Assembly: GCF_001953975.1 (NCBI RefSeq)
Contig: NZ_MBEJ01000083.1
Location: 1-64,000, forward strand
Length of the DNA stretch: 64,000 nucleotides
From: Mycobacterium sp. NS-7484
GTDB lineage: Bacteria; Actinomycetota; Actinomycetes; Mycobacteriales; Mycobacteriaceae
Direction: 5' to 3'
Part shown: piece by piece, positions 36,558 to 47,330 of the stretch
How the letters are laid out: every line of letters begins with the position of its first letter
Numbering within the stretch: position 1 is the stretch's first letter
The notes under the pieces: generated by a model
What the model saw: only the letters and a program-made list of their open reading frames with translations
Told to the model about the DNA's origin: nothing
The model's database searches: none
Position numbers and translations under genes: made by a program

Positions 36558-39500
36558 CAGAATTCCTTTCTCCCGTTGTTCACGGACAGTGCCGCGTCAT
36601 CGATGAGTGGGTTCACGAGTTGGACGAATTCAGGTGCGTCACCGTCACCCAGCAACATGCCGCGCCCGGCCGGGAACCGGGCGAACCGGTGCCCGCGGAG
36701 CTTGCCGCTGTCGGCCGGATTGCCGGACAGCATCAGCGTCGTGGCCTGCAGGTCGTTGAGGCGACGCAGCAGCGGGGCGGTCATCACGGCATGTGCCGAT
36801 CCGGTGGCCCGGGCCGTCACGATGACGCGCAGCCCCAGATCCGACGCCTCGGCCAACAGGTTCACGATGTTGGTCCACGGTCGCTGCCCGACGAACTGTC
36901 CGCTGACCGCGGGCCCGTCCGGGATCTGGTCGACGTCGTCGACGATCAGGTAGTGGGTGTGGGTGTCGGCCCCGGACCGGTAGTCCCAGGCGCTGAGCTC
37001 CTGCGGGCTCAAACCGGCCGGCGAGCGGCGGTTTTCGATGAGGGCCGACAGGCCGAGCATCGCGGGCAGCACCCGGTCGATGTTGGCCGTGTACTCGTTG
37101 TCCGGGAACAACGGCTCCTCCACCAGGTGCAGCCGTCGGTCGATGACGGTGAAGGCGACCTCGTCCGGCCGGGAATTCTCCCGGATGGTCCGGATGATGT
37201 GGCGCAGCAGCGTGGTCTTACCGGACCGCGCATCACCGAAGACCGCCAACAACGGGTTGTGCTTGAAATCGAGCAGCACCGGCGCCAGGTCTTCTTCGCG
37301 CTGACCGATGACCACCTGCTCGGGCCCGGGGTACAGCGGGGCCAGCGCGGCCGGGGCCAGTTGGGTCGGCAACAGCCGCACCGGCGGTGCGCTCTGTCCC
37401 GGGTAGCGGGCGTTGATGACGGCGATGTCGGACAGCTGAGGCTCGGCGAACAGGAAGTGTTCGGCGGCCATGGTCAGGCCGCGGCCCGGCTGATCGGCCG
37501 GCACCGACTCGGCCGGACGGCGCATCGCACCGACCACCCGCACGATGCTGTCGTGGCTGTCGTGCAGCTTGAGTTCCAGCCGCAGGCCCAGCCCGTCGCG
37601 CATGGCCAGCGGCACCTCCAGCCAGTTCGGTGTGGTGATCACGACGTGGATGCCATAGGCCAGCCCGGCATTGGCCAGCTCGGTCACCTTGGCCAGCAAC
37701 GGGTTACGGGTGTTGAAGGTGTCGGTGTTGTCCCGGCTGAAGGCGTACAGGTTGTCGATGATCAAAAAGACTTCGCCATACCCGTCGGCATAACGACCGA
37801 CCCGGCTCACCGCGCCCTGCTGCTGACGCGCCCGCAGCAGTTGCTCGAGCTCGCCGAAGGTCCGGCGGATGCGCTCGGGCTCCAGCGGGGTGGCCACACT
37901 GCCGACATGGGCCAGCTCGGCCAGGCCGGCGAGCTGTCCGCCGCCGTAGTCCAGGACGTAGAAGCTCACTTCGCTCGGCGAGTGCAGGGCGGCCGCGGAC
38001 AGGACGAAGGTCTGCAACGCCGTCGACTTGCCCGATCGCGGACCACCGTGAATCAGCATGTTGGCCGCCGACGAGTTGGCGTCGAACACCAGCGGGTCCC
38101 GGCGCATCTCGAACGGCTTGTCGATCTCGCCCAACGGCCAACGCAATTGGCCGGCTTCGATGTCGGTGCGGGCCAGCACGTCGTCCAGCGCGATCGCGTC
38201 GTCCAGCGGCGGCAACCACAGCTTGGGTGCCTGCGGGCCGTAGGTGGCCAGCTGGTCACCGATGGTGGCGATCAGCTTGCGCGGTGGGGCGATATCGATC
38301 TCGGGCTCGTTCGTGACGATGACAGTGTCGGGCTCGGGCTCGACGCGCGAGGCGGTGAACAGCTGCGGCTGCGGCAGGGCGCGCACCACGATCGACTTCT
38401 CGGCGCGCGGCGGATCGTAGATTCCGTCGACGTAGGTGCTGCGGAACTTGATCGGCACCGCACCGGGAGCCGGCACCAGGAAGCCTTCGCCCTTGTGCTC
38501 ACGACCCGATTCGATGTGGTAGGCGTCCTCGACCCCGATGATCTGACGAGAGATGCTGGGGCTGGCCACCTTCAGGCCGATCCGGTACGACGTGTTCTTG
38601 TCGATGTCCTTGATCCGGCCCACGTCCAGCGTCTGCGACGCGAACAGGATGTGGATGCGGAACGAGCGACCCTTGCGGGCGACGTAATCGAACAGGTCCG
38701 CGTACTCGGGATGCTCGGCGAGCATCAGGGTGAACTCGTCGGCCACCACGAACAGCGTCGGCATCGGGGGCAGATCGTGCCCGGCCGCGATGGCCGCCTC
38801 GTACTCGGTGACCGAGTTGAAGGCGCTGCCCTGCACCCGGCGGCCGGCCTCCTTGAGCAGCTGCTCACGACGGGACACCTCACCGCGCAGGGTGTCGGCG
38901 AACCGGTCGGCCAGCGACCGCTTCTCGGCCATGTTCGAGATGACCGCGACGACCTGCGGGAAGTTGCGGAAGATGTCGGCGCCGGCCTCACCCTTGAAGT
39001 CGGCGTAGATCACGATGAGTCGCTCGGCCGAGTGAGTGGTCAACAGCGACAACAGGATCGACATCAGGGTCTGGGACTTGCCCGAGCCGGTCATACCGAT
39101 CATGAGGCCGTGCGGGCCCATGCCACCTTCGGCCTCGTCCTTGAGGTCGAAGTACAGCGGCTCGCCGGTGGCGGTGACGCCGATCGGCACGCGCAGTTCG
39201 TCGTCACGGTTGCGCGGGGCCCACAGGCTGGCCACGTCCAGCGCCGCGGCATCCGGAATGTCCAGCAGCGTGGTGAACGTCGCGCCGCCGGTGGCGGTGG
39301 AGCGCACGTAGCCGGGGTTGGAATCCCAGCGCGACAACCGCCGCGCGATGTGGGCGGCCTCGGCGGCCGACAGCCGGTCGGCCTGGTCGACGTAGGGCTG
39401 CCAACCGCTGCTCTGCCAACGCTCGAGGCGGCCCTCGGTGACCCGCAGGATCGGTCGCTCCGGATCGGGGTACTGCTCACGGTTGGGCAGCTTGTCGCTG

Positions 39501-40525
39501 CGGTGGATCACGGTCACCCCGGTCAGCCCGGGCTTGCGCGCGATGTCGTCGGGATCGGCCTCCGGATCGTCGAGCACCACCAGCAGGTGCTTCAGGGCCT
39601 GATCCGCCTCAGCCGGGAACGCGGGCCGGCCGGCCAGGGCCGAATCGAGTTGTCCACGCAGCTCAGCGACGCTGTTGGTCAGGTACCGAGCCGGACCGAC
39701 ACCGTCGGCCTGGTTCGGAACGTCCACGTGCGGCAGCCATTTCAGCCAGGACCAGTCCGCGCCGTCCACGTTGGGTGCGGCCAGCGCCACCCCCAGCATG
39801 GTCGGGTCATGCCAGGTGACGGCCTGTGCGATCCAGGCCCGCAGCGCGTCGCGGACCTCGTCGGCCTCACCGATGACGGTGATCCGGGCGAGCTTGGTGA
39901 CGTCGATGCCCGTCGGGGCGTCGCGCACGGTGCGCTGCACATCGAGCAGACCGCGAAGCGTACTGTGCGACACCGGTTCCAGGTCGATCTCGTCGGCGGT
40001 GTCCTTGACCTTCAGCGCGGCATCCAGCGGCACGTCGTGCAGCCCGGCGCGCAGCACCAGGAAGTCACGGTCGCGCGGGTCGCGCTCCCACTGACGTCGG
40101 GTGCCGGGAATGGTCGCCAGCACTTCGGGATTCGGGTGCGACCACTCCAGCGCCTTGCGCTGCTCGGCGGCGTGGGCGCGGACGTTGTCGCGGACCACCG
40201 ACAGGTAGCGCAGATAGTCGGCGCGTTCGGCATCGACCTCCTCGGTACGCATCTTGTTGCCGCCGCCCCGGTAGAGCGCGGTGGCGGCCAACAACAGCAC
40301 GAACGGGAAGAACAGCATGGTCGGCGAGATCATCCGCATGCCGGTGGCGAACAGCGCCACGATCATGCCGACGATCAGGATGACGATCAGGTATGGCAAG
40401 ACCCTGCGGAGCAGCGACGGCGGGACGATCCGCTCCAACTGGGGCGGCGGCTCGATCGTGATCGTGCCCTTGCGGGTGGTCGGCGGGGCCAGCCTGCGCT
40501 GGTGCTCGAAGATCAACCTACTCAT
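36557..40525 (-). CDS. eccC3: ESX-3 FtsK/SpoIIIE-type motor ATPase EccC3
   Basis: 1322 residues. Two spans lie near residues 40-85 ([18 protein letters not shown] and [17 protein letters not shown]), then come a DUF-type stalk and three P-loop domains. Walker A motifs are [10 protein letters not shown] (about 485), [10 protein letters not shown] (about 825) and [10 protein letters not shown] (about 1105). The first domain keeps FVVADEF as Walker B; the second has LIIDN and the third LIVDD. EccC powers secretion and recognises Esx/PE-PPE C-terminal signals. The ATG overlaps the eccB3 stop (ATGA). Confidence 0.97.
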   Translation of the reverse strand: MSRLIFEHQRRLAPPTTRKGTITIEPPPQLERIVPPSLLRRVLPYLIVILIVGMIVALFATGMRMISPTMLFFPFVLLLAATALYRGGGNKMRTEEVDAERADYLRYLSVVRDNVRAHAAEQRKALEWSHPNPEVLATIPGTRRQWERDPRDRDFLVLRAGLHDVPLDAALKVKDTADEIDLEPVSHSTLRGLLDVQRTVRDAPTGIDVTKLARITVIGEADEVRDALRAWIAQAVTWHDPTMLGVALAAPNVDGADWSWLKWLPHVDVPNQADGVGPARYLTNSVAELRGQLDSALAGRPAFPAEADQALKHLLVVLDDPEADPDDIARKPGLTGVTVIHRSDKLPNREQYPDPERPILRVTEGRLERWQSSGWQPYVDQADRLSAAEAAHIARRLSRWDSNPGYVRSTATGGATFTTLLDIPDAAALDVASLWAPRNRDDELRVPIGVTATGEPLYFDLKDEAEGGMGPHGLMIGMTGSGKSQTLMSILLSLLTTHSAERLIVIYADFKGEAGADIFRNFPQVVAVISNMAEKRSLADRFADTLRGEVSRREQLLKEAGRRVQGSAFNSVTEYEAAIAAGHDLPPMPTLFVVADEFTLMLAEHPEYADLFDYVARKGRSFRIHILFASQTLDVGRIKDIDKNTSYRIGLKVASPSISRQIIGVEDAYHIESGREHKGEGFLVPAPGAVPIKFRSTYVDGIYDPPRAEKSIVVRALPQPQLFTASRVEPEPDTVIVTNEPEIDIAPPRKLIATIGDQLATYGPQAPKLWLPPLDDAIALDDVLARTDIEAGQLRWPLGEIDKPFEMRRDPLVFDANSSAANMLIHGGPRSGKSTALQTFVLSAAALHSPSEVSFYVLDYGGGQLAGLAELAHVGSVATPLEPERIRRTFGELEQLLRARQQQGAVSRVGRYADGYGEVFLIIDNLYAFSRDNTDTFNTRNPLLAKVTELANAGLAYGIHVVITTPNWLEVPLAMRDGLGLRLELKLHDSHDSIVRVVGAMRRPAESVPADQPGRGLTMAAEHFLFAEPQLSDIAVINARYPGQSAPPVRLLPTQLAPAALAPLYPGPEQVVIGQREEDLAPVLLDFKHNPLLAVFGDARSGKTTLLRHIIRTIRENSRPDEVAFTVIDRRLHLVEEPLFPDNEYTANIDRVLPAMLGLSALIENRRSPAGLSPQELSAWDYRSGADTHTHYLIVDDVDQIPDGPAVSGQFVGQRPWTNIVNLLAEASDLGLRVIVTARATGSAHAVMTAPLLRRLNDLQATTLMLSGNPADSGKLRGHRFARFPAGRGMLLGDGDAPEFVQLVNPLIDDAALSVNNGRKEF

Positions 40526-42075
40526 CGCGTTGCCTCCAGGCGGGCAGCATTGGCGTTGACCGACAGCGCATCATGTGCGGTCAGGGCGTCGCCACGGGAC
40601 AGGGTCGGACCGGCCGCGAACTGCGTCAGAATCGACCAGGGGATGGGCAGGGCAGGTGAGGTAAGACCAAGCGCCGCAACGATTTTGTCGTCACCTGCGG
40701 TGTCGATGCCGTAGCGGACACCAGTGTCACTCACCCAGAACAACGAGCCTGCGGTCGGCGACCCGGGCTCGGCCCCGACGGTCTGTACGAAATAGCCGCT
40801 ACCGGGGGTCAGCGCCACCCGGGAGGCGGTGCCATTGCTGCCGGCCCCGACCAGGTCGACGGTGCGCAGACCGTCGCGCACCGGCAGTGTCGCACCCGCA
40901 AGCACCGACAGCGAGCTCTCGGTGGCACCCGCCGGCTTGATCCACTGCGCGCAGGTGACCGGCGCCGCGGACGGCGACACCAACGACACCGGTGCGTCCG
41001 GGTATCCGGTGGTGTCGATCGCATGGGAGACGGGCATCCGAGATACCTCGTCGGGACCGATCCGCGGAGCCTGGTCCAGTCCGTAGGAGTTGGTGTTGCG
41101 CAGAATCGAGGCCAGCACCGGCGAGACCGGCTGCAGACCGTCGGACAGCACCGCGTAGTAGCGGGCGGTGTTGTCGGCGTCGTAGGCAGCGACCACACCG
41201 CCGACGGGCACCGGGGTCGACAACGCGTAACTCGTCGGCGCGCCGGCGGCGGCGATGGGCGGCGCCGTCAGTGCCGACGACTCGGGAATGGCGTTGAACA
41301 GCCCGGCCGCGATCAGTCGGGGCGCCGGGATCTGCGCGCCGAGACCGAGCGCATCAGTGACCGCGCGGTTGGCCAGGTCGATCGGGCTGCGCCTGCCGTC
41401 CCACAGCAGCCAGTCACCCGGGGTCGGTCCGACCGGATTGTGTACCAGCACAGCCTGATCGGACGTCAGCGGCAACGCACGTCCTTCGCCGCTCGCGAGC
41501 TCACCGGCGATCACCGTCACGCCGGCGTTGGCACCTGACACCGCATCGCAGACCGTCCAGTCGGCGGCACTCGCGCCGCTTTGGACCATGCGCTCGGGCG
41601 CGCCCGGAATGCCCAGCAGGTTGCCCCGCGGGAACTTGTCGATCTCGCTGGTCTTGACCGTGGTGGGGTTGTCCGACTTGCCGGAGATCAGCCGCGCCGA
41701 GGTCAGGTTCAGCACCGGATGCAGCTGCTCACCGACCCGCACATACAGCGCCGCGGTCGACCGGTCGGCCAGTATCGCGTCGTTGCCGGCGACTCCGCCC
41801 GGCCGGAACAGGGAGAACAGAAAACAACCGATCAGTCCGGTGACCAGGATCAGGGCCCCGGTCAGCACGGCCCGGCTCTGCGTGCGCAGCGGGTCGACCA
41901 GCATCCGGGTGTCGTGCAACGCCACGCCAGAAGCGATGCGGCGCTGGACAAATCGCCAGCCGGTGACCTGGTTCTTGGTCACAAAGCCGCGCCGGTAGGA
42001 CACCTGGTCTGGGTTCTCGTTGGTCGGGGTGCGGGAGCTGAACGAACGACGGTCGTCGTTTTCCGGCGCGGTCAT
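40522..42075 (-). CDS. eccB3: ESX-3 membrane component EccB3
   Basis: 517 residues with a cytosolic N-terminus ([20 protein letters not shown]), one membrane span at about residues 73-95 ([21 protein letters not shown]), and a large periplasmic part with the repeated R-domains of EccB ([20 protein letters not shown], and two Cys in DWTVCDAV and APVTCAQW that form a disulfide in homologues). It trimerises the secretion complex on the outer face. Start and stop each overlap the neighbours by 4 nt. Confidence 0.96.
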   Translation of the reverse strand: MTAPENDDRRSFSSRTPTNENPDQVSYRRGFVTKNQVTGWRFVQRRIASGVALHDTRMLVDPLRTQSRAVLTGALILVTGLIGCFLFSLFRPGGVAGNDAILADRSTAALYVRVGEQLHPVLNLTSARLISGKSDNPTTVKTSEIDKFPRGNLLGIPGAPERMVQSGASAADWTVCDAVSGANAGVTVIAGELASGEGRALPLTSDQAVLVHNPVGPTPGDWLLWDGRRSPIDLANRAVTDALGLGAQIPAPRLIAAGLFNAIPESSALTAPPIAAAGAPTSYALSTPVPVGGVVAAYDADNTARYYAVLSDGLQPVSPVLASILRNTNSYGLDQAPRIGPDEVSRMPVSHAIDTTGYPDAPVSLVSPSAAPVTCAQWIKPAGATESSLSVLAGATLPVRDGLRTVDLVGAGSNGTASRVALTPGSGYFVQTVGAEPGSPTAGSLFWVSDTGVRYGIDTAGDDKIVAALGLTSPALPIPWSILTQFAAGPTLSRGDALTAHDALSVNANAARLEATR

Positions 42076-43898
42076 GCCGGCACCGTCAGACCCAGGCCGC
42101 GCAGCAGCGGGGCAGCCGAGTTGTTCACGTCACCGGCGGTGATCGTCATCATCTCCTCGTCGGTGAAGTCGTCATGGTCGGAGTGATCGAGGCGGTACTC
42201 GCGCTCCTCCTCGGAACGCTCGACCAGGTTGCGGACGAAACGACCGTTACCGGCGATGTCCAGGCTGCGCCGCGGCACACCGTTGGCGTCGGGCGTGGTG
42301 GCCTCCGCCAGGTAGCCGAAGAGCCGCTCCATCTCGTCGTGCGCGGCCTTCTCGAACGTGCTGTCGCGCTTCTCGGCCATCCGCTCGGCGATCTCGACGA
42401 GTTCCGAGGACGAGTACGACGGGAAATCGATGCTGCGGGTGAAGCGGGAGCGCAGACCTTCGTTGGTGTCCAGGAACATGTCGAGGTCCTTGCGGTACCC
42501 CGCAACGATCACGACCAGCCGGTCGCGGTCGTTCTCCATGCGGGCCAGCAACGTGTCGATGGCAACCAGACCGAAGTCGTTCTTGGCGCCGGTGGACACC
42601 AGGGCGTAGGCCTCATCGAGGAACAGCACACCGTCGAGCGCACTGTCGATGATGGCGTTGGTCTTGGCCTCGGTCTCGCCGATGTGCTGACCGATCAGGT
42701 CGGCACGGTGCACCTCGCGGACCGTTTCCTTCTTCAGAAGCCCCAAGCCGCAATAGATCTTGGCGACGACACGCGCGATGGTGGTCTTACCGGTTCCGGG
42801 CGGGCCGGCGAACACCAAGTGGTTGGTGCGCTGCGCCACGGCCAGCCCGCGTTCCTGACGCCGGATCGACATGGCGACCGAGCTTTTCAGCCGGGCTACC
42901 TGAAACTTCACTTCTTCCAGACCGATGAACTCGGCCAGCTCAGCCTCTGCCTCGACGAGCAGGTGCGCCTTGCGTTCCTTGGCGCCCGGGTCGACGAAGT
43001 CGGACTCCGACGGTTCGGTCTCGGGATCCCATGGATCCGTCCTGGCGTCGATGCGGGCGGCGGTGGTGATCAGCAGCCCGAAGGTCGGATCCGACAAGGC
43101 GTCTTCGACCTGCTTGTTCTCCGGGTGCGCGGCGAAGAGATCCTGCAGCACCTCTGCCGCGTCCTCTTCCTCACCCTGCGCGCGCAAGGTCAGCGCCTTG
43201 GCGAGCGCACCGTCGAGTGCGGCCACGGCGATGGGGCCGGACGGATCCTCCAGATAGGACAGCGCCGGTGCCAGCATGCCGAGACGGGCCAGGGCGATGC
43301 CCAGGGTGACCCGCGCGGCGTGTGAGGTGACCTCGTCGAGCGAGGGATCGGTGACGACCGGCGTCAGCAGGCGCACCACGTCAGACCACCGCTGCGCACG
43401 ATGGTTGATCGCCACCCGCAGCCAGGTGGCGTTCAGCCATCCGGGCCGGCGGGTGAGCACCTTGCCCACCAGCGCGTCGGCCTCGGCAGGAGAGCCGGCC
43501 GAGGCGATCCGGGCGGCGTAGGCAAGCTGGAAGTCGTCCACGTCGGTGGCCCGGAACTGCAGATACAGCCCGGTGTCGTAGGTGAATCCGAGATCGCCGG
43601 CGGACAGGTCGATCTCCCGCTGCAGCAGCCCGGCGCTGGCCCGGGTACGCCACACCGCGTCGATCACCGGACCCGACACGTCACCCGCAGCGGCCAGCCC
43701 CGTCCACGCGTCGCAATGGTCGTGCGCGATGCGCGTCAGGCCGGCGAAGCCGCCCCGGGCCGCAGCGAAATCAGCCGGCCGCTGCCGGTCGTTCACCGTC
43801 AGGCCGAGCGCACGACAACATGTGGCGAAGCGGCTGATCACATCGCGATCGAGCCGGGGTGCTCCGTGAGGCGGAGCGGCAAGCGTGTCACTACCCAT
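42072..43898 (-). CDS. eccA3: ESX-3 cytosolic AAA+ ATPase EccA3
   Basis: 608 residues from the ATG giving MGSDTLAAPP; a TTG 21 nt upstream, preceded by GGGAGAGGGA, is a real alternative. The N-terminal half is a TPR-like helical domain. The C-terminal CbxX/CfqX-type AAA+ domain has Walker A FAGPPGTGKTTIARVVAKI, Walker B GVLFLDEAYAL, and sensor/arginine region LRSRFTRSIDFPSY. EccA interacts with EspG and substrates. As first gene it follows a region with two IdeR-like boxes. It ends with an ATGA overlap with eccB3. Confidence 0.95.
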   Translation of the reverse strand: MGSDTLAAPPHGAPRLDRDVISRFATCCRALGLTVNDRQRPADFAAARGGFAGLTRIAHDHCDAWTGLAAAGDVSGPVIDAVWRTRASAGLLQREIDLSAGDLGFTYDTGLYLQFRATDVDDFQLAYAARIASAGSPAEADALVGKVLTRRPGWLNATWLRVAINHRAQRWSDVVRLLTPVVTDPSLDEVTSHAARVTLGIALARLGMLAPALSYLEDPSGPIAVAALDGALAKALTLRAQGEEEDAAEVLQDLFAAHPENKQVEDALSDPTFGLLITTAARIDARTDPWDPETEPSESDFVDPGAKERKAHLLVEAEAELAEFIGLEEVKFQVARLKSSVAMSIRRQERGLAVAQRTNHLVFAGPPGTGKTTIARVVAKIYCGLGLLKKETVREVHRADLIGQHIGETEAKTNAIIDSALDGVLFLDEAYALVSTGAKNDFGLVAIDTLLARMENDRDRLVVIVAGYRKDLDMFLDTNEGLRSRFTRSIDFPSYSSSELVEIAERMAEKRDSTFEKAAHDEMERLFGYLAEATTPDANGVPRRSLDIAGNGRFVRNLVERSEEEREYRLDHSDHDDFTDEEMMTITAGDVNNSAAPLLRGLGLTVPA

Positions 43899-43942
43899 AT
43901 GTGTGCACGGGAGCGACAAAGCCCCCGTCCCTCTCCCTTATG

Positions 43943-43961
43943 TATGGCTAAGCTAACTTTT
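43943..43961 (-). promoter_or_regulatory. IdeR-like iron box 1 upstream of eccA3
   Basis: Read toward eccA3 the site is AAAAGTTAGCTTAGCCATA. The central 13 bases agree with GGTTAGSCTAACC at 10 positions. It lies 45-63 nt before the ATG, where iron-loaded IdeR would block transcription. ESX-3 is iron repressed in both M. tuberculosis and M. smegmatis. Confidence 0.7.
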
Positions 43962-43968
43962 GCTGAAG

Positions 43969-43987
43969 TTAGCATTGCATAACTTAA
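43969..43987 (-). promoter_or_regulatory. IdeR-like iron box 2 upstream of eccA3
   Basis: TTAGCATTGCATAACTTAA (plus-strand reading) matches the 19-bp IdeR consensus TTAGGTTAGSCTAACCTAA at 14 positions, including the outer TTAG and CTAA-like ends. Seven bases separate it from box 1, as in tandem IdeR sites. No Zur-like palindrome is evident nearby. Confidence 0.65.
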
Positions 43988-44027
43988 CTGTCGAGAGGCA
44001 CCTGTACGGGCTAGCTCGTGAACTGCC

Positions 44028-44933
44028 TCACCTTTTGGTCGCGACCGCCAGGGTGATAGTTCCCGTCATCAGGCCCGCCTCGGAATCCGGAGCCGGAACC
44101 GGGCGGCCGTTTTTGGCCAAATACGCATGTAGGGGCGTCGGACTCGCATCCCAGCCGCGCGCACCGAACCACTGCTCAGCGGGAGCGTGCTGCTCGTTGT
44201 ACACCAGGGTGAAGAACGCATTCTCGTCACCGGAAGCCAGCGCTTCGGCGCGCTTGGCCTCGAATGCCTCGGCCGGGATCGGCGTCGCCTCCTCGATGCC
44301 GACGAAGCTGCCCGGCGCGGCCAACCCGTCGATGCCAGCAAACAACCGTTCCTGTGCTGCGGCAGGCAGATAGATCAACAACCCTTCGGCGATCCACGCC
44401 GAGGGCTCCGACGGGTCGAAACCGGCGGCGCGAAGGGCGGCCGGCCAGTCCTCCCGCAAGTCGATCGCCACCTCGCGCCGCTCTGCCGTCGGCACTTCGC
44501 CGTGCCGGGCCATGGTCTCGCGCTTGAACTCGAGCACCCGGGGTCGGTCCAACTCGTAGACCACGGTGCCGTCGGCCCACGGCAGCCGGTAGGCCCGCGA
44601 ATCCAGCCCGGCGGCCAACAGCACGACCTGTTTGACGCCCGCATCGATGGCCCGGGTGAAGTACTCGTCGAAGTACTTCGTACGGGCCCCCTGGAAGTTG
44701 ACGAAGCTCTCCCCGAACTCGGTGCGCAGAGGATGCTCGGGGTCGGTGCCCTCGACCGCGGCCGTCCAGTCGCCACCGACGGCACGGCAGAACACCTCGG
44801 CATGCCGGTCGACGGCCAAGGGATCGGCCTTGCGCGCCTCCAATGCCCTTGACGCAGCGACGAATAACGCGGTCTGTCCGACGCTCGTCGTGATGTCCCA
44901 GTTGTCGTTGTCTGTTCTACCCTCGCTGTTCAC
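44028..44933 (-). CDS. SAM-dependent methyltransferase, LCM/PPM1-like family
   Basis: 301 residues, of the mycobacterial leucine-carboxyl-methyltransferase-like family (TIGR00027). Motifs are [33 protein letters not shown], the SAM site [42 protein letters not shown], and the closing strand ITLAVATKR. The GTG start gives the length of Rv0281, which occupies the same place before ESX-3. The substrate is unknown; the family expanded in mycobacteria and includes lipid methyltransferases. It is oriented like ESX-3 but separated from it by the IdeR region. Confidence 0.92.
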   Translation of the reverse strand: MNSEGRTDNDNWDITTSVGQTALFVAASRALEARKADPLAVDRHAEVFCRAVGGDWTAAVEGTDPEHPLRTEFGESFVNFQGARTKYFDEYFTRAIDAGVKQVVLLAAGLDSRAYRLPWADGTVVYELDRPRVLEFKRETMARHGEVPTAERREVAIDLREDWPAALRAAGFDPSEPSAWIAEGLLIYLPAAAQERLFAGIDGLAAPGSFVGIEEATPIPAEAFEAKRAEALASGDENAFFTLVYNEQHAPAEQWFGARGWDASPTPLHAYLAKNGRPVPAPDSEAGLMTGTITLAVATKR

Positions 44934-44991
44934 GAGCGCGAGGGTACGCCGCGATTCTGACAGCCGACCTAAGTGATGCGTGTGATGCGCG

Positions 44992-44997
44992 TATATT
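44992..44997 (+). promoter_or_regulatory. -10 hexamer of a probable leaderless vapB promoter
   Basis: TATATT ends 6 bases before the vapB ATG, so transcription should begin at or next to the A of the start codon. No ribosome-binding site precedes the ATG. Upstream, TGATGCGTG and TGATGCGCG are direct repeats that could be a VapB binding site. Confidence 0.6.
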
Positions 44998-45003
44998 GAC
45001 ATC

Positions 45004-45261
45004 ATGCGCACCACCATTGCCATCGCCGACGAACTGCTAGCCGCGGCCAAGCGTCGCGCGCAGCAACGGGGTCAGACACTCGGCTCTCTCGTCGAGGACG
45101 CGCTGCGCCGTGAACTGGCGGCGGATTCCCAGGCCGCACCACGGCTCGCGGTCCCGGCGTTCACCGGCGGTAGCGGGCCACGCCCAGGCATAGACCTGCG
45201 GTCCAACCGGGCACTGCACGAGGCCCTCGACGAGGGCGTCGACCTCAACGCGCGGCGGTAA
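45004..45261 (+). CDS. vapB: VapB-type ribbon-helix-helix antitoxin
   Basis: 85 residues. [20 protein letters not shown] followed by [16 protein letters not shown] is the RHH DNA-binding fold. The C-terminal half, with Pro, Gly and Asp/Arg-rich segments ending [10 protein letters not shown], should wrap around and inhibit the toxin. It would repress its own operon. vapC starts 6 nt after its stop. Position suggests the vapBC25 pair (Rv0277A/Rv0277c) of M. tuberculosis, but numbering by homology is uncertain. Confidence 0.9.
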   Translation: MRTTIAIADELLAAAKRRAQQRGQTLGSLVEDALRRELAADSQAAPRLAVPAFTGGSGPRPGIDLRSNRALHEALDEGVDLNARR

Positions 45262-45267
45262 CAGCGC

Positions 45268-45693
45268 GTGCTTCTCCTCGACGTCAATGTGGTGCTCGCC
45301 GTCCATCGCGGAGATCACCCTGACCACGCATCCGTCCGGGCGTGGTTCGACCACATGCTCGACACCGCAGAACCTTTCGCGGTTCCGGCCATGGTGTGGG
45401 GATCATTTCTCCGGCTGGCCACCAATCGCCGGATCTTCGAGGTTCCGTCACCGCGTCGCGAGGCATTCGCCTTCATCACCGCAGTGGACGCGCAGCCCAA
45501 CCACCTACGGGTCGGGCCCGGCCCGCGCCATCTGGCCCTACTGCAAGAGTTGTGCGATGAAGCCGACGCGGCCGGCGATCTGATCCCCGACGCCGTCCTT
45601 GCCGCGATCGCCGCCGAACACCACTGCGACGTGGTCACGCTTGATCGGGATTTCGCCCGGTTTACCTCGGTGCAGCACCTGCGTCCGATTTAA
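45268..45693 (+). CDS. vapC: VapC-type PIN-domain toxin (ribonuclease)
   Basis: 141 residues, one PIN domain. Acidic residues of the metal site are seen at [20 protein letters not shown] (Asp5), [17 protein letters not shown], and [11 protein letters not shown]. The second-site Glu of many VapCs is not obvious in [12 protein letters not shown]. VapC toxins cut tRNA or rRNA when freed from VapB. The GTG start follows vapB by 6 nt. Its TAA lies in TTTAAA, overlapping the stop codon of the convergent MpaB-like gene by 3 nt. Confidence 0.92.
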   Translation: MLLLDVNVVLAVHRGDHPDHASVRAWFDHMLDTAEPFAVPAMVWGSFLRLATNRRIFEVPSPRREAFAFITAVDAQPNHLRVGPGPRHLALLQELCDEADAAGDLIPDAVLAAIAAEHHCDVVTLDRDFARFTSVQHLRPI

Positions 45694-46595
45694 ACGAGCG
45701 GACGGCCGGTGCGGATGCGCCAGTCGAGGTCCTTGAGCAGCAGGTTGAACGGGAACTGTCGCAGGAACGAGGGCAGCAGGTCGTTGACCGTGCGCAGCAC
45801 CGCGATCAGCCGGTCGAATCGCTTCTGACGCTTGGCATCCCACGGCAACTGCATCTCGTCCCGGAAGCGCTGCGGCAGGAATCCCGTCGTGATCAGCAGG
45901 GCGGTCGCGTCGAGGCGGCGCTGAATCGCGCGGGGCAGCACCGGCTTCTTGGGTCGGCCCGCCGCGATCGGATAGAGGTAGGAGCGCACGGTGTCATCGA
46001 TGTGCAGTTTCTCGAGCGATTCTTCCCAGTACCGGTCGAACGCGGCCCGGTCGGCCGGCCACATCTCCTCGGGCACCTGCAACGTCGTGCCCATCGTCAC
46101 GCTGTCGCGGTAATGCCGATCGGCGGTCTCGTCGTCCAACTCGCCGACGAACATCCGGAACACGTCAACCCCGCCCTTGTACAGGCAGGCGGCGACCCAC
46201 AGCTGCAGGTTCTTGTCGAAAGCGTTGTACTGCACCGGGCTTTCCTTGGTGGAGTACACCTGCGCGTGCGCCTTGTTGACCGCACGCCGGAAGGCCGCCT
46301 TCTGGGCATCGGTGCCGCGGGTGGCCACCGCCAGGTAGGTGAACGTGGTCCTGGCCCGCTTGATCGGGTGCAGATCCGTACGCCCGCTCTCGACGCGGCT
46401 CTCGACGACGCCGTAGCCCACGCCCGGGTTGGCCAGCTGCATGATGACGTTGGCCGGGCCGGCCAACAACGCCACGCCCATCAGCCCGTCGTCGAAACTC
46501 GCACCACGCCGACGGCGCCTGGGCGCAGACCCCGGCGTCAACGACTCGCTCATCGACCGTTCGACAACATGCGGCACCGGTTCGCTGACCGTCAT
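45690..46595 (-). CDS. Oxygenase-MpaB/latex-clearing-like protein (DUF2236)
   Basis: 301 residues, all-helical. Family features are [46 protein letters not shown], and the heme-region [20 protein letters not shown] with the conserved K-x-H. Members bind heme b, but most have no known substrate. The start [10 protein letters not shown] is preferred over the longer MFSVLEGVA form, which overlaps the regulatory gap. It diverges from the TetR gene at 46666, which is probably its regulator; Rv0276 and Rv0275c have the same arrangement. Confidence 0.9.
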   Translation of the reverse strand: MTVSEPVPHVVERSMSESLTPGSAPRRRRRGASFDDGLMGVALLAGPANVIMQLANPGVGYGVVESRVESGRTDLHPIKRARTTFTYLAVATRGTDAQKAAFRRAVNKAHAQVYSTKESPVQYNAFDKNLQLWVAACLYKGGVDVFRMFVGELDDETADRHYRDSVTMGTTLQVPEEMWPADRAAFDRYWEESLEKLHIDDTVRSYLYPIAAGRPKKPVLPRAIQRRLDATALLITTGFLPQRFRDEMQLPWDAKRQKRFDRLIAVLRTVNDLLPSFLRQFPFNLLLKDLDWRIRTGRPLV

Positions 46596-46639
46596 GGCCA
46601 CCCCTTCTAGAACTGAGAACATCTGTTTCCTGATACTGG

Positions 46640-46656
46640 CCTGGCAGTCTGACAGG
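46640..46656. promoter_or_regulatory. Probable TetR operator between the MpaB-like and TetR genes
   Basis: CCTGGCAGTCTGACAGG is a 17-bp palindrome of the form CCTG-N-CAG-N-CTG-N-CAGG, complete in all four half-site blocks. It lies 10 nt upstream of the TetR start and 45 nt from the divergent start. Confidence 0.65.
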
Positions 46657-46665
46657 TGTCAAGAT

Positions 46666-47286
46666 ATGGGGATGAAGCAGGTCCGCCCGTACCGCGGCGT
46701 CGAAGCGGCCGACCGCGTCGCGCAACGGCGCAGCCAGCTGCTGGAAGCCGGCTTGGACCTGCTCGGAGCCGAGGACGCCGAGGTGACGGTGCGTGCCGTC
46801 TGTCGCACCGCCGGGTTGGCCGCACGGTATTTCTACGAGAGCTTCGCCGACAAGGACGACTTCATCGGGGCCGTCTACGACTGGGTGATCGCCGATATCG
46901 CGACGTCCACCCAGGCCGCCGTCGACGCCGTCCCGCTGCCCGAGCAGACCATGGCCGGAATGGCGAACATCGTGCACCTGATCGCCCAGGATCGCCGCAT
47001 CGGGCGGCTGCTGTTCAGCGTCAAACTGTCCAACGAGGTTCTGACCCGCAAGCGCGTGCAATCCACGGCGCTGTTCGCGACGCTGCTCGGTCAGCACGCC
47101 GGCGATGCCCTGCAGCTGCCTGCCAACGACTACCTCAAAGCCACGTCATACTTCGCGGTCGGCGGGGTGACCCAGACGATCAGCGCGTGGCTGTCCGGTG
47201 AGGTCGCGCTGACCCCCGAACAGCTCATCAACCAGCTGCGTTCGATGCTCGACGCAGTGGCCGGCATGCAACAGCCGGGGAGTTGA
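46666..47286 (+). CDS. TetR-family transcriptional regulator
   Basis: 206 residues. The N-terminal helix-turn-helix is VAQRRSQLLEAGLDLLGAED then VTVRAVCRTAGLAARYFYESFADKDDF, a standard TetR N-domain. The C-terminal ligand-binding half is helical (LIAQDRRIGRLLFSVKLSNE). A second ATG two codons later is possible. Divergent placement from the MpaB-like gene and the palindrome between them point to local repression. Corresponds to Rv0275c. Confidence 0.92.
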   Translation: MGMKQVRPYRGVEAADRVAQRRSQLLEAGLDLLGAEDAEVTVRAVCRTAGLAARYFYESFADKDDFIGAVYDWVIADIATSTQAAVDAVPLPEQTMAGMANIVHLIAQDRRIGRLLFSVKLSNEVLTRKRVQSTALFATLLGQHAGDALQLPANDYLKATSYFAVGGVTQTISAWLSGEVALTPEQLINQLRSMLDAVAGMQQPGS

Positions 47287-47330
47287 CGTGCCGGGCGGGC
47301 CCGCGAACCCGACTTTGATTAGATGAGCCC

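Noticed and set aside
36551..40714. 1387-codon plus-strand frame opposite eccC3
   Set aside because: No recognisable domains and Arg/Gly/Gln-rich composition; it is the antisense of a long high-GC gene.
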